Shown here: positions 8,477-17,129 of the stretch, one piece after another
How positions within the stretch are numbered: the first letter of the stretch is position 1
How the letters are laid out: every line of letters begins with the position of its first letter
DNA from: Bradyrhizobium sp. 141
Lineage (GTDB): Bacteria; Pseudomonadota; Alphaproteobacteria; Rhizobiales; Xanthobacteraceae
Assembly: GCF_023074055.1 (NCBI RefSeq)
Contig: NZ_JADPKR010000048.1
Coordinates: 1-64,000 of the forward strand
Direction: 5' to 3'
DNA: 64,000 bases
Translations under genes and position numbers: made by a program
The notes under the pieces: generated by a model
Told to the model about the DNA's origin: nothing
What the model saw: the letters and a program-made list of their open reading frames with translations, nothing else
Databases searched by the model: none

Positions 8477-9502
8477 TCAAAACCCGCCGGCGGTCTGGTT
8501 GGCGTCGACCTCTGCCCCCGCCTGCGCGCGGCGCGCGCTGTTCACCAACTGACCTGGCCGGTCGTCGCGGTCGGGCTTCGCCGTCGCCAGCCGCAGCACC
8601 GCTGCATAGCCCGGCTGCACCTCCATGCGGCCGGCATGCCGGCTCGCGCTCAGCAGCCGATGCACCTTCGGCAGATTGTAGCAAGGCACATAGAACAGCA
8701 GATGATGCTCGAGGTGATAGTTCACGTAGTACGGCGCGATGAACAGGCGCTCGAGAACATTGGCATGCGTGGTACGGGTGTTGCGCAAGGGATCGCTGCT
8801 GTCGGGGACGACGGCGTGCTCTGCAATATTACGGATGCGGGTGATGACCATCATCCAGGTCAGCAGCGGCAGCAGCCATAGCAGGGGATAGGCCCACCAC
8901 ACGCCGGCGGCCGCAAGCGCGGCGAACATCACGGCATTGACGAGGCATTGCGGGCCGAGCTTGTCCCAGAAATGCGTCAGGCGCCGGCGCCACGGCCAGT
9001 CCTTCGAGCCGAGCGCGTTGAGCAGCTGCGCCTTGCGCTGCTGGTAGCCGGTCTGTCCGGTGATATCGCGAATGAACTTGCGGCGGTAGCTCAGCTTCGT
9101 GATCGGAAACGGCGCCGACAGCACGAGATCGGGATCATCCTCCTGCTGCGTGCGCGCATGGTGCTGAAGGTGGTAGCGCCGGTAGCTGCGCGTCTCCGCA
9201 AACAGCGGATAGGCACAGAACCACTGGCTCAGGGTCAGATTGGTTTTCTCGTCGGCGGACAGGCAGCCATGGGCGCCGTCATGCATCAGGATCGCTAGGC
9301 CCAGCTGGCGCGAGCCGATAATCGCGACGGCGAGGACGTAAGTGACCGGATTGGGCCACCATGCGACCAAAGCAATCGCGCCAATGATCAGCGCCCAGGC
9401 GTGCGCGATCAACGCAACACCTTTCCAGGTCACACGCTCTCGCACGTCGGCAAGTTGATCGTCGGTCAGGAAATCGCGGGCACGCATGCGAAGCGCGGTC
9501 AT
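8477..9502 (-). CDS. Membrane fatty-acid desaturase
   Basis: Di-iron acyl desaturase of the membrane FA_desaturase family, 341 residues. Three histidine boxes are visible: HDGAHG (74-79), HLQHH (111-115) and HLEHH (near 270). Hydrophobic segments occur at about 30-50, 53-72 and 185-220, with His boxes on the cytoplasmic side. It starts 3 bases after the stop of the TetR regulator on the same strand, so the two form an operon under the palindromic operator at 10229-10255. It likely introduces a double bond into membrane lipid chains; position and substrate cannot be read from sequence. The C-terminal 40 residues are low-complexity. Confidence 0.88.
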   Translation of the reverse strand: MTALRMRARDFLTDDQLADVRERVTWKGVALIAHAWALIIGAIALVAWWPNPVTYVLAVAIIGSRQLGLAILMHDGAHGCLSADEKTNLTLSQWFCAYPLFAETRSYRRYHLQHHARTQQEDDPDLVLSAPFPITKLSYRRKFIRDITGQTGYQQRKAQLLNALGSKDWPWRRRLTHFWDKLGPQCLVNAVMFAALAAAGVWWAYPLLWLLPLLTWMMVITRIRNIAEHAVVPDSSDPLRNTRTTHANVLERLFIAPYYVNYHLEHHLLFYVPCYNLPKVHRLLSASRHAGRMEVQPGYAAVLRLATAKPDRDDRPGQLVNSARRAQAGAEVDANQTAGGF

Positions 9503-9505
9503 GGC

Positions 9506-10213
9506 CTAGCCTTCCTCGTTCGAATTGCCTGATGCGTCGCGCTCCTCGACGAGGCGCAGGCGCGCGGCATCGCCCGTGGATTTCGCCTGCTCGCCGAGCA
9601 CGCGCAGCATCTCGGCGCACAGCGCCTCGGGCGAACGGCCCATCGCATAGCCTTCGAGGATGACGCCGATGGCGACGGCCCAGAACCGCCGCGAGCTTTC
9701 GTCGGGCGCGCGCAGCGAGCGCCAGCCGTGCCGTGCCACCTGGTCGGCGTAAGCGCGCGCGCCTTCGCCGTGCAGGCGCTCGATGGTGCGCTCGACGAGC
9801 GGTGCAAGATCCTGGCGGCGCCGCGTCAATGTCAGCGCTTCGGCGAAGAAAGCGACTGAATCGCTCGCCGTCACGGTCTGTGCCAGCGCCTGCGTGTAGT
9901 CCCACGGCGTGCGCGCCTTCAAGGCCGCCTGCTCGGTGGCGCGCGCCAGATACAGCAGCTCGCGGCAGGCGCATTCGACGAACAGCGCCTCCTTGGTGCG
10001 GAAGTAATAGGTGATCTGGCTTGGGAACGCATCCGCGGCGGCGGCGATGTCGGTGATCGCCGTGCCAGACAGCCCCCGCTCCCGAAATAGCGGGCTCGCA
10101 GCATCCAGCAGCAGCGAGCGCATCTTGCGGCCGGCCGATCGTGTGGCGCGCACGGCGTGCTTGGGGTCGCCTGCCGACGCGTCAAACGGAGCCTGGACCG
10201 AATCACCCGTCAT
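9506..10213 (-). CDS. TetR family transcriptional regulator of the desaturase
   Basis: 235 residues. I prefer the ATG at 10213 (MTGDSVQAP) because GGGAGGTG lies just upstream; the ATG at 10249 would place the start inside the operator. The HTH domain covers about residues 32-78: a helix with AASPLFRERGLSG, then TAITDIAAAADAFPSQITYYF and the F(R)TKEALF end typical of TetR. The remaining ligand domain is divergent. It is first in a two-gene operon with the desaturase and sits beside a 27-base palindrome, so autoregulation and control by an acyl ligand are likely. The ligand itself is inference. Confidence 0.88.
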   Translation of the reverse strand: MTGDSVQAPFDASAGDPKHAVRATRSAGRKMRSLLLDAASPLFRERGLSGTAITDIAAAADAFPSQITYYFRTKEALFVECACRELLYLARATEQAALKARTPWDYTQALAQTVTASDSVAFFAEALTLTRRRQDLAPLVERTIERLHGEGARAYADQVARHGWRSLRAPDESSRRFWAVAIGVILEGYAMGRSPEALCAEMLRVLGEQAKSTGDAARLRLVEERDASGNSNEEG

Positions 10214-10228
10214 CAGCACCTCCCGATC

Positions 10229-10255
10229 CTTTGTTTGTATGGCATACAAACAAAG
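10229..10255. promoter_or_regulatory. Palindromic operator of the TetR-desaturase operon
   Basis: A perfect inverted repeat with 13-base arms (CTTTGTTTGTATG and CATACAAACAAAG) around one base. It lies 16-42 bases upstream of the regulator start. Size, symmetry and place are those of a TetR dimer operator. That the adjacent TetR binds it is inference. Confidence 0.8.
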
Positions 10256-10552
10256 AGGTCAAGCTGATACGGGAGGATGGGCTTCGGCCGCCCCATGTCG
10301 GCATCATCGGGCCGAAAACGGGGCGCTCCAACCTTGCCAAGTCAGCCAAAATCCGTATAAGGCGCGCATCCGCAGACCCCGGCCGGGAGCTGAACGGACG
10401 GTCTCAGCAAATCATTCGTGATTTTGGTGTGGCAGGGCCAGTCGGCCCGTCGTCCCGTGTTTCCGCCTTCTGAGCTTAATCCCAGAGTCCTTTCCGAAGG
10501 CCTCTTAAGGGCTTGACGCCGGGCGATGCGCCAACATGAGGAAAGGACCACC
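10256..10552 (+). promoter_or_regulatory. Leader and promoter region of the rpsF operon
   Basis: About 300 bases without a supported gene between the divergent TetR gene and rpsF. TTGACG occurs at 10514, too near the start to be a usual -35 box for a long leader. GAGGAAAGGACCACC just before the rpsF ATG is the ribosome site. S6-S18 operons often carry an autoregulatory leader that binds the S6:S18 complex, but I could not identify that structure here with confidence. Confidence 0.35.
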
Positions 10553-11056
10553 ATGGCTCTTTATGAGCATGTTTTTCTCGCGCGTCAGGACGCGAGCACG
10601 CAGCAGGTCGAAGAGCTGACTGCGCAGATGACCGGCATCGTCGAGGGTCTCGGCGGCAAGGTCACCAAGACCGAGAATTGGGGCGTGCGCTCCCTCACCT
10701 ATCGCATGAACAAGAACCGCAAGGCGCACTTCGTGCTGCTCAACATCGACGCGCCGTCCGCGGCGATCGCCGAGATCGAGCGCCAGGAGCGTATCAGCGA
10801 AGACGTGATCCGCTATCTCAGCGTCCGCGTCGAGGAACTCGAGGAAGGCCCGTCCGCGATGATGCGCAAGGCCGACCGTGATCGCGAACGTGACGATCGT
10901 GGCGGCGGCTTCCGCGGCGAGCGTGAAGGCGGCTTCCGTGGCGACCGCGAGGGCGGTTTCCGTGGTGGCGATCGTGACGGTGGTGGCTTCCGCGGCGACC
11001 GCGGCCCGCGCCGCCCGCGCGAAGAAGCTGAAACCACGACGACGGATGGGGAGTAA
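10553..11056 (+). CDS. rpsF: 30S ribosomal protein S6 with extended Gly/Arg tail
   Basis: Small-subunit protein that pairs with S18. 167 residues. I start at [13 protein letters not shown], after a strong GAGGAAAGG site; the earlier ATG at 10526 only adds the translated leader. Residues 1 to about 100 are a normal S6 ([41 protein letters not shown]). The tail from about 118 to 155 repeats GGFRG(E/D)RE-type units and is probably disordered and RNA-binding. Such tails are known in rhizobial S6. rpsR follows after 5 bases. Confidence 0.97.
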   Translation: MALYEHVFLARQDASTQQVEELTAQMTGIVEGLGGKVTKTENWGVRSLTYRMNKNRKAHFVLLNIDAPSAAIAEIERQERISEDVIRYLSVRVEELEEGPSAMMRKADRDRERDDRGGGFRGEREGGFRGDREGGFRGGDRDGGGFRGDRGPRRPREEAETTTTDGE

Positions 11057-11061
11057 GAACA

Positions 11062-11301
11062 ATGGCTGAAGCTGGTGCACGCCGCCCGTTTTTCCGTCGT
11101 CGCAAGAGCTGCCCGTTCACGGGCGCCAATGCTCCCAAGATCGACTACAAGGACTCCAAGCTGCTGATGCGTTACGTCTCCGAGCGCGGCAAGATCGTGC
11201 CGAGCCGCATCACCGCGGTGTCCGCGAAGAAGCAGCGTGAGCTCGCCCGCGCCATCAAGCGCGCGCGGTTCCTGGGCCTGTTGCCCTACGTCATTCGCTA
11301 A
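11062..11301 (+). CDS. rpsR: 30S ribosomal protein S18
   Basis: 79-residue basic protein that binds S6 and 16S rRNA on the platform. The motifs RRKSCPFTG and [26 protein letters not shown] are diagnostic in part, as is the ending [11 protein letters not shown]. It sits between rpsF and the DUF2232 gene and is preceded by a short GGGGAGTAAG ribosome site that overlaps the rpsF end. Confidence 0.98.
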   Translation: MAEAGARRPFFRRRKSCPFTGANAPKIDYKDSKLLMRYVSERGKIVPSRITAVSAKKQRELARAIKRARFLGLLPYVIR

Positions 11302-11433
11302 GACGACCAATTCGACCGGCGGCCGTTGAGCCGCCGGTCGCCACTTTTTCGAACTCATAAGGCTTCCGGGTCGTCCGGTCGCCGATGGTTGGGGCAAGCC
11401 GCCTCTAACCGCTCGAAGGGAGCGGGACAGCTG

Positions 11434-12405
11434 ATGATGGCCTTTGTGCTGATAGCTCTGATCGCCGGCGCTGCGTCGGCCCTGATGTTCGCCTCGATTA
11501 TTTCGGGCGCGCTGATTTCGCTCGTCCTGTTCTATCTCGCACCGCTGCCGCTGATGGTCGCCGCGATCGGCTGGGGACCGCTATGCGCGAGCCTCGGCGG
11601 CATCGCTGCTGCGATCGGCCTCGGCGCCCTGTTCGGCCTGCCCTATTGCATCGCGTTCGCCGTCACCGTCGCGCTGCCGGCGTGGTGGCTCGGCCATCTC
11701 GTCCTGCTCAGCCGGCCGGCGGAACATGTCGCGCCAGACGCCTCCACCGAACCGCCCGCCGAGCTCGAGTGGTATCCGGTCGGCCGCATCCTGTTGTGGC
11801 TCGCGGGCTTCGCCACACTGACCACGATCGCCGCGCTGCTCACACTCGGAACCGACGCCGAAACCATCCTCGGCACGCTGCGGCGCGGCCTGATGCGTCT
11901 CCTCCGGGCCACCGACCCGCAAACCTCCGGCGAAGCCAGTCAGTTCGTCGACGCGCTGGTGCGCATCGCACCGGCCGGAGCCACCATCATCGCGATGATG
12001 ACGCTGACCCTCAACCTCTGGCTCAGCGCCAAGGTCACGGCGACGTCGGGCCGGCTGCGGCGCCCGTGGCCGGACATGATGACGGCGGAGCTGCCGCCTA
12101 TGACGCTGGTGGCGCTCTGCATCGCGCTCGCCTTCTGCTTCACCAGCGGGCTGCTTGCGATCGTCGCACAGATCACCGCGGCGGCGCTGATGATGGGTTA
12201 TGCGCTGACCGGCTTTGCCGTGCTGCATACGCTCACACTGGCGCTGAAGAGCCGCACGTTCTGGCTCGGCTCGACCTACGTCGTCGTGGTCGTGTTCGGA
12301 TGGCCCGTGATCGCGATGGTGATCCTCGGCCTTGCGGATGCCGTGTTCGGCTTCCGCGAGCGTTTCCTGCGCAGCCGGCAGCCGCCGCCACTGCCGACCC
12401 CTTAA
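11434..12405 (+). CDS. DUF2232 multi-pass membrane protein
   Basis: About 323 residues from the ATG at 11434 (an ATGATG pair after GGGAGCGGGACAG); a longer frame from 11326 would add a non-hydrophobic 36 residues. About eight hydrophobic segments alternate with short loops, starting with [19 protein letters not shown] and including a mid-protein charged loop (about 105-125) and the segment [21 protein letters not shown]2232 proteins are found between rpsR and rplI in Rhizobiales, as here. Their function is unknown; distant relations to S-component-like membrane proteins have been suggested, but nothing here proves a transport role. Confidence 0.85.
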   Translation: MMAFVLIALIAGAASALMFASIISGALISLVLFYLAPLPLMVAAIGWGPLCASLGGIAAAIGLGALFGLPYCIAFAVTVALPAWWLGHLVLLSRPAEHVAPDASTEPPAELEWYPVGRILLWLAGFATLTTIAALLTLGTDAETILGTLRRGLMRLLRATDPQTSGEASQFVDALVRIAPAGATIIAMMTLTLNLWLSAKVTATSGRLRRPWPDMMTAELPPMTLVALCIALAFCFTSGLLAIVAQITAAALMMGYALTGFAVLHTLTLALKSRTFWLGSTYVVVVVFGWPVIAMVILGLADAVFGFRERFLRSRQPPPLPTP

Positions 12406-12455
12406 GTCAACCCCCGGAACTGAAACCTACAAACCACTTCAAAAGGAGAACGAAT

Positions 12456-13055
12456 ATGGAAGTCATTTTGCTGGAACGCGTCAACAAGCTCGGCCAGATG
12501 GGCGAAGTCGTAAAGGTTCGCGACGGCTATGCCCGCAATTTCCTGCTCAAGCGCGGCAAGGCATTGCGCGCCACCGCCGACAACCGTTCCAAGTATGACG
12601 GCATGAAGGCCGAGCTCGAGGCCCGCAACCTCCAGGCCAAGGGCGAGGCGTCCAAGGTTGCCGAGAAGATCGCAGGCAAGAACATCATCGTGATCCGCCA
12701 GGCTTCCGAAGCTGGCCAGCTGTTCGGCTCGGTCACGGTGCGTGACATCGTCATGGCGTTCGAGGCCGACGGCATCCACCTCGACCGTCCGCAGGTGCAG
12801 CTCGACGCGCCGATCAAGACCATCGGCAAGCACACGGTCACGGTTGCCGTTCACCCCGAGGTCGAAGTCGAGATCACCGTCACGGTCGCGCGCAGCCAGG
12901 ACGAGGCCGAGCGCATCAACCGCGGCGAGGACATCTCGACCCGTAACGAGGACCGCGACGCGGCCGCCGAGGCGATCGCCGCCGCCGGCGAGTTCTTCGA
13001 TCCGGAAGCCGAGCACGACGAAGCCGAGCCGGCGCCGGCCGCGGAAGAGAAATAA
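12456..13055 (+). CDS. rplI: 50S ribosomal protein L9
   Basis: 199 residues; binds 23S rRNA near the L1 stalk. The N-domain [19 protein letters not shown] and [18 protein letters not shown] are conserved, followed by the long connecting helix and the C-domain. The acidic end after about residue 150 (NRGEDIS ... [16 protein letters not shown]) is an extension common in Rhizobiales. An AAAAGGAGAA ribosome site precedes the ATG. Last gene of the rpsF operon; the terminator at 13083-13110 follows. Confidence 0.98.
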   Translation: MEVILLERVNKLGQMGEVVKVRDGYARNFLLKRGKALRATADNRSKYDGMKAELEARNLQAKGEASKVAEKIAGKNIIVIRQASEAGQLFGSVTVRDIVMAFEADGIHLDRPQVQLDAPIKTIGKHTVTVAVHPEVEVEITVTVARSQDEAERINRGEDISTRNEDRDAAAEAIAAAGEFFDPEAEHDEAEPAPAAEEK

Positions 13056-13082
13056 GCCTCGCATTCGCGCGAGACCACGAAG

Positions 13083-13110
13083 CCCGGCTGCCTCAGGCAG
13101 CCGGGTTTTT
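13083..13110 (+). terminator. Intrinsic terminator after rplI
   Basis: A GC-rich hairpin with arms CCCGGCTGCCT and AGGCAGCCGGG is followed directly by TTTTTCGTTTT. It ends the rpsF-rplI operon. The left arm also covers the last codons and stop of the convergent thioesterase gene, so it may serve both strands, though the minus side lacks a U-run of comparable quality. Confidence 0.9.
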
Positions 13111-13560
13111 CGTTTTCATGGCCACGTCCTCGCTCAACATCGCGATCGAGGCCAGCGCCGTTGCGGTGTGCTTCTCGACACCGTCGCTGACGCAGAACAC
13201 GTCGGCCGCAACCACCGACACCTGACGGCCCGGCTTGATCACACGGGCACGGCAGATCAGCTTCTCGCCGACCGCGGGCGACAACAGATTGAGCTTGTAT
13301 TCCGCCGTCAGCGCCGGCTGGCCGCGCGAGGTGGCGGCAGCGATCGTGGTGGCGTTGTCGACCAGAAAGGCGGTGACGCCGCCGTGGAAGAAGCCGTGCT
13401 GCTGTAGCAGCTCCGGCCGGCGATCCACGGCAATCGTGCAGGTGCCGCGCGACAATTCGGACAGCTCGGCGCCGACCAGGTTCATGAAGCCCTGCCGGCC
13501 GACATTGGCATGGATGTGCTCGGCGACGGCCGCGAATTCGGGATCTGCTTCGGCACGCAT
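13093..13560 (-). CDS. PaaI-type hotdog thioesterase
   Basis: 155 residues from the ATG at 13560, which has an AAGGAG site; the frame stays open upstream but only out-of-frame TetR sequence lies there. HGGVTAFLVDNATTIAA is the hotdog helix motif with the catalytic-type acidic residue, after QHGFF. The rest (LTAEYKLNLLSPAVG, CRARVIKPGR) is typical of PaaI/YdiI-like acyl-CoA thioesterases. It starts 11 bases after the TetR stop, so it is the likely regulatory target. The acyl-CoA substrate is unknown. Confidence 0.88.
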   Translation of the reverse strand: MRAEADPEFAAVAEHIHANVGRQGFMNLVGAELSELSRGTCTIAVDRRPELLQQHGFFHGGVTAFLVDNATTIAAATSRGQPALTAEYKLNLLSPAVGEKLICRARVIKPGRQVSVVAADVFCVSDGVEKHTATALASIAMLSEDVAMKTKNPAA

Positions 13561-13571
13561 GCAGTCTCTCC

Positions 13572-14168
13572 TTATTGCTTGTTGATGCGATCGAGTGGCC
13601 GTAGCGCACGGATGGCGCAGGCGATCAGCGTGTCGGCCTCGCTGCGCGGATCGGTGCGGTCGCGTCCCGACAAAAAGGCGCGGCAGAAAATCTGCGCCGG
13701 GCCGATCAGCTGGCTGACGAACATCACTGGTTTCATCGGCAAGAGTTCGCCGCCAGCAACCAATGGCGCCCGCCAGCGCTCGATACCCTCCGCAAGGCGC
13801 GCATTCTGCGCGCGCTGGGCGTCGCGCAAATCCGCACCCCACTCGCTCCGGGAAATCTCGAAGAGGTAGCGCGCCTCACACCGGCTTGTCACGACCCAGT
13901 CGAGATGCGCCCGGATCAAGCGATCGATGCCCTGCTCCGCATCGGGCACGGGATCGAGCGCAGCCAGCACCGCGACGTGATAGTGCTGCAAGACCTCCAG
14001 GAACAGCGCACCAGCGAGCTCCTTCTTCGAGCCGAAGGCGTGAAAGAAACTGCCATTGGAGGCGCGCGCCCGGGTGCGGATCGCCGCGACCGTCGCAGCT
14101 TCGAATCCGACGCGGTCGAACACGATCAGCCCGGCTTCCAACAGGTCGTCTCGCACGCTCGCCGTCAT
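13572..14168 (-). CDS. TetR family regulator of the thioesterase
   Basis: About 198 residues. Two ATGs lie close together (14174 and 14168); GGAG is 6 bases before the second and touches the first, so I take 14168. The HTH spans about residues 8-52, with FDRVGFEAATVAAI and RARASNGSFFHAFGSKKEL, the last being the DNA-recognition helix and its F(x)SKxEL boundary. It is first in an operon with a hotdog thioesterase and lies next to a 28-base palindrome. Response to an acyl-CoA or aromatic compound is inference from the partner gene. Confidence 0.88.
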   Translation of the reverse strand: MTASVRDDLLEAGLIVFDRVGFEAATVAAIRTRARASNGSFFHAFGSKKELAGALFLEVLQHYHVAVLAALDPVPDAEQGIDRLIRAHLDWVVTSRCEARYLFEISRSEWGADLRDAQRAQNARLAEGIERWRAPLVAGGELLPMKPVMFVSQLIGPAQIFCRAFLSGRDRTDPRSEADTLIACAIRALRPLDRINKQ

Positions 14169-14178
14169 CGACATCTCC

Positions 14179-14206
14179 TAGAGTATTACTCTAGAGCAAT
14201 ACTCTA
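14179..14206. promoter_or_regulatory. Palindromic operator of the TetR-thioesterase operon
   Basis: Inverted repeat with outer arms TAGAGTATT and AATACTCTA around a CTCTAGAG core, with one mismatched pair. It covers the 10-40 bases upstream of the regulator start, as expected for an autorepressor site. The protein that binds is inferred to be the adjacent TetR. Confidence 0.78.
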
Positions 14207-14273
14207 ACCGTGGTCAATGCGATGCGGGGGCCGCGATGAACGCAGCCCCCGCCTGTCGATCAAAAATAGCGGC

Positions 14274-15251
14274 TTAGCGCGAGATCGGCGGTGCCGGCGG
14301 ACCGGACGACCCGGCTGGCGCTGCAGGCGGGGCTGCAGCGGTTGCGGGCGGCGCCGGCTCCTGTGGTTTGGCCGCCGGTTCGGAGCTGGCCGCAGGCGCG
14401 GCCGGCTTGGGAGCAGCCTCTTCCGCCGCCTTGGGTGCGGCCGGCTCGGCAGGCTTCGCGGCGGTTGGGGCAGCCGGTGTTACCGGCGGGACCGGATCAG
14501 GCCGCAGTGCCGGAGCTTCGCTGCCGCGGGGCTCAACCTTGGCGCTGTCCGGCTTGGCCTCAACGGGCTTCTCGGACGCCTTGCTGCTGTCCGGCTTGGC
14601 CTCATCGCGGCCGGGCTCGACCTTGGCCGCGTCGGGCCTTGGCTCGCTCTTCTTCTCTTCAGTGACTGGCGCGGTGGCGTCCACCTTCGGCGCCTCCTCG
14701 GTACCGGGCTTGCCGCGGCGCTTGCCTTTGCGACCCTCGGGCGATGCCTGTCCCTCGGGCTTGGCGCTATCCTTCGCTCCCTCCTCGGCCGGCCGCGCAG
14801 CACGCTTCTGGCGCGCGCCCTCTGCCGCGGGAGCAGCCTCGCCGTCCGGCCTGGCGGCGTCCTGAGCGCGCGGGCGGCGGCCCTGATGCTCGCCCGCCTG
14901 TCCCGGAGCGGTGTTCGCTTCCTTCTCCTTGGCGCCGTCCTTCTTGTCCTTCCCGTCCTTGGCCTGGTAGCGGGTGTCGGTGGCCCCGTTGGAGACGAGA
15001 TAGGAGGCGAGGATCCCCGCCATGTCCGAGCTCGTGGTGTAGTGCTGGCGCAGGAAGCCCGGCAGCGAACCCGGCGCGACGGACTTCAGAAGTCCGCGCG
15101 GGCTCTTGTGGCAGGCATTGCAGGTCTGCGCGAAAAGCTGAGACGGGGTCTTGCCGGCCTCGAGGTTGGTCGCCTGCGCAAAAACGGTATCGGCGGCGCC
15201 AAAGCCGATCAGAAGCAATACCGTCGCGAGGCTGAGCGCTCGGCTCGACAT
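14274..15251 (-). CDS. Periplasmic monoheme cytochrome c-like protein with long low-complexity tail
   Basis: About 325 residues. Several in-frame ATGs lie at 15251-15266; the one at 15251 is 9 bases after GGAG and gives a clean signal peptide (MSSRALSLATVLLLIG, cleavage near FAQA). A CNACH heme motif follows at about residues 44-48, then a short helical region with SSDMAGILASYLV, whose Met could be the second ligand. From about residue 95 to the end the sequence is Ala/Pro/Lys/Glu-rich repeats, probably disordered. The cytochrome part is small; its electron partners are unknown. Confidence 0.75.
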   Translation of the reverse strand: MSSRALSLATVLLLIGFGAADTVFAQATNLEAGKTPSQLFAQTCNACHKSPRGLLKSVAPGSLPGFLRQHYTTSSDMAGILASYLVSNGATDTRYQAKDGKDKKDGAKEKEANTAPGQAGEHQGRRPRAQDAARPDGEAAPAAEGARQKRAARPAEEGAKDSAKPEGQASPEGRKGKRRGKPGTEEAPKVDATAPVTEEKKSEPRPDAAKVEPGRDEAKPDSSKASEKPVEAKPDSAKVEPRGSEAPALRPDPVPPVTPAAPTAAKPAEPAAPKAAEEAAPKPAAPAASSEPAAKPQEPAPPATAAAPPAAPAGSSGPPAPPISR

Positions 15252-15528
15252 TCCCATCATCTCCATTGAATTCCGAGGGGTGCAGCCGGCCTCCGGCGCA
15301 GCGGCGGGTCACCTTTTATCCGATTGAGCCGCGAATGGAAGCAGCCTCCATGCGCAAGGATGTGATTAAGCGCTTTTCGAATATCGGCTGTGAACTCAGC
15401 GCAATAGCGCAGCCGCCCCTCCCTCCCCAGATTGGATGCAAACGCATAGGAACCGCTGCGCCGCCTGGGCGTCAGATCTGAAGGCCGGGTTAGTCGCATC
15501 TTTCGGGTTCGCTCGAGAGGAAATGTCG

Positions 15529-16779
15529 ATGGACCGTTTGTTGCGTAGATTCCTGTCCCAATTCATCCGCCGCGGGTCGATGACGGTGACCGGCGCAAGC
15601 GGGGTGAAATTCGCCGTCGGCGACGGCGCCGGCGTTCCGGTTGCGGTGCGCTTCGTTACCCCGGACGCCGAGCGGAAGATCCTCGTCAATCCCGAGCTCG
15701 GGCTTGGCGAGGCCTACATGGACGGCGAGTTCGTGGTCGAACGCGGCACCATAGCTGATGCCCTCGCGGTCCTGCTCGATCAACCCGACCTGTTGCCGCA
15801 GTGGGCAAAACCCTGGTGGCATCTGCGCTATCTGACGCGGCACCTGAAGCAGTTCAATCCGCGCTCGCGCGCCCGCGACAACGTCGCGCATCACTACGAT
15901 CTCGACGCCCGGCTCTATTCGCTCTTCCTAGACGCCGACAAGCAGTACAGCTGCGCCTATTTCCAGACGCCAGCGACGACGCTCGACGATGCGCAGCTCG
16001 CCAAGAAACGGCACATTGCCGCCAAGCTGCTCATCAAGCCCGGCCAGCGCGTGCTCGACATCGGCTCGGGCTGGGGCGGGCTCGGGCTCTATCTCGCCGA
16101 GATGGCCCGCGCCGACGTCACCGGCATCACGCTCTCGACCGAACAGTTGCAGATCGCCAATGCACGCGCCTCCGAAAAAGGCTTGACGGGCTCGGCCAGA
16201 TTCCTGCTCCAGGACTATCGCGACATCGCCGGCCCGTTCGACCGCATCGTTTCGGTCGGCATGTTCGAGCATGTCGGCGCCCGCTTCTACGACACCTACT
16301 TCCAGCGCTGCGCCGAGCTGTTGAGCGAGGACGGCGTCATGCTGCTGCATTCGATCGGCCGTTCGCAGGGCCCGGATTCGACCAATCCCTGGATCGCCAA
16401 ATACATCTTCCCCGGCGGCTACATCCCCGCTTTGTCGGAGGTGCTGCCGGCGATCGAGCGCGCGGGCCTGCTGATCTGCGATATCGAGATCCTGCGCCTG
16501 CACTATGCCGAGACGCTGAAGGCCTGGCGGGAGCGCTTCATGGCGCGGCGCGAGGAGGCCGTGCAGCTCTACGACGAGCGGTTCGCCTTGATGTGGGAAT
16601 TTTATCTCGCGGCCTGCGAGATGACGTTCCGCAAGCAGAACATGATGAACTTCCAGATCCAGGTCACCCGCCGCCAGGGCGTGGTGCCGACGACCCGCGA
16701 CTACATGCCGCGTGAGGAAGCCCGGCTGCGGGCTCGCGAAGGCGCGACCAGGCCGAGGCTGAAATTGGCTGGTGAATAG
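15529..16779 (+). CDS. cfa: Cyclopropane-fatty-acyl-phospholipid synthase
   Basis: SAM-dependent methyltransferase that adds a methylene to unsaturated lipid chains. About 416 residues from the ATG giving MDRLLRRFLSQFIRRG, 8 bases after GAGG; an ATG at 15523 is alternative. The N-terminal domain (to about 110) precedes the catalytic core: HHYDLDARLYSLFLD, YSCAYF, then the SAM loop VLDIGSGWGG near residue 182. FDRIVSVGMFEHVG and the C-terminal FRKQNMMNFQ(I)Q motif are diagnostic of the family. A monocistronic gene. It modifies the products of desaturation, and a desaturase lies 6 kb upstream. Confidence 0.94.
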   Translation: MDRLLRRFLSQFIRRGSMTVTGASGVKFAVGDGAGVPVAVRFVTPDAERKILVNPELGLGEAYMDGEFVVERGTIADALAVLLDQPDLLPQWAKPWWHLRYLTRHLKQFNPRSRARDNVAHHYDLDARLYSLFLDADKQYSCAYFQTPATTLDDAQLAKKRHIAAKLLIKPGQRVLDIGSGWGGLGLYLAEMARADVTGITLSTEQLQIANARASEKGLTGSARFLLQDYRDIAGPFDRIVSVGMFEHVGARFYDTYFQRCAELLSEDGVMLLHSIGRSQGPDSTNPWIAKYIFPGGYIPALSEVLPAIERAGLLICDIEILRLHYAETLKAWRERFMARREEAVQLYDERFALMWEFYLAACEMTFRKQNMMNFQIQVTRRQGVVPTTRDYMPREEARLRAREGATRPRLKLAGE

Positions 16780-16782
16780 GTC

Positions 16783-16989
16783 CTAGTGACGCAGGGTCGA
16801 AATCTCGGAGGAGCGGAAAAGCGCCGTTAACGCCAATTGCGCCCGCAGTTCGGCCAGGATTTCGGGTGCGACAGGCTGGCGACGCACTTCGGGCCGTTCA
16901 GCGTGCTCCATGGCCGCAATCAACCCCGACAGCCAAAGCCGGCTAGCTGCCTCGCTTCGCCCGATCTGGTGCTGCCGTTCTGGCCGCAT
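16783..16989 (-). CDS. Small hypothetical protein (68 aa)
   Basis: A 68-residue frame from the ATG at 16989, preceded by GAGGCAAGCG. It is basic at the start and has an amphipathic SRLWLSGLIAAMEHA stretch. The 3' end lies 4 bases beyond the convergent cfa stop. It resembles short hypothetical proteins of Bradyrhizobium in style, but no domain is recognised, and it could be a chance frame. Confidence 0.4.
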   Translation of the reverse strand: MRPERQHQIGRSEAASRLWLSGLIAAMEHAERPEVRRQPVAPEILAELRAQLALTALFRSSEISTLRH

Positions 16990-17129
16990 CGCTTGCCTCG
17001 TTCCCTGTTGGCGGACCGCGGGAGACAATTCCCTGCCCGTCCACCTGTTCCGGTCATACCCCCGAAAGAATCCGGGAAGATGTGATCCACTTCACATAAG
17101 TCTGGTCGGCCCTGGCTTAGACCGTCGCC

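Noticed and set aside
10480..10552. S6:S18 autoregulatory leader before rpsF
   Set aside because: Such leaders are expected, but the characteristic bulged stem could not be drawn with confidence from this sequence.
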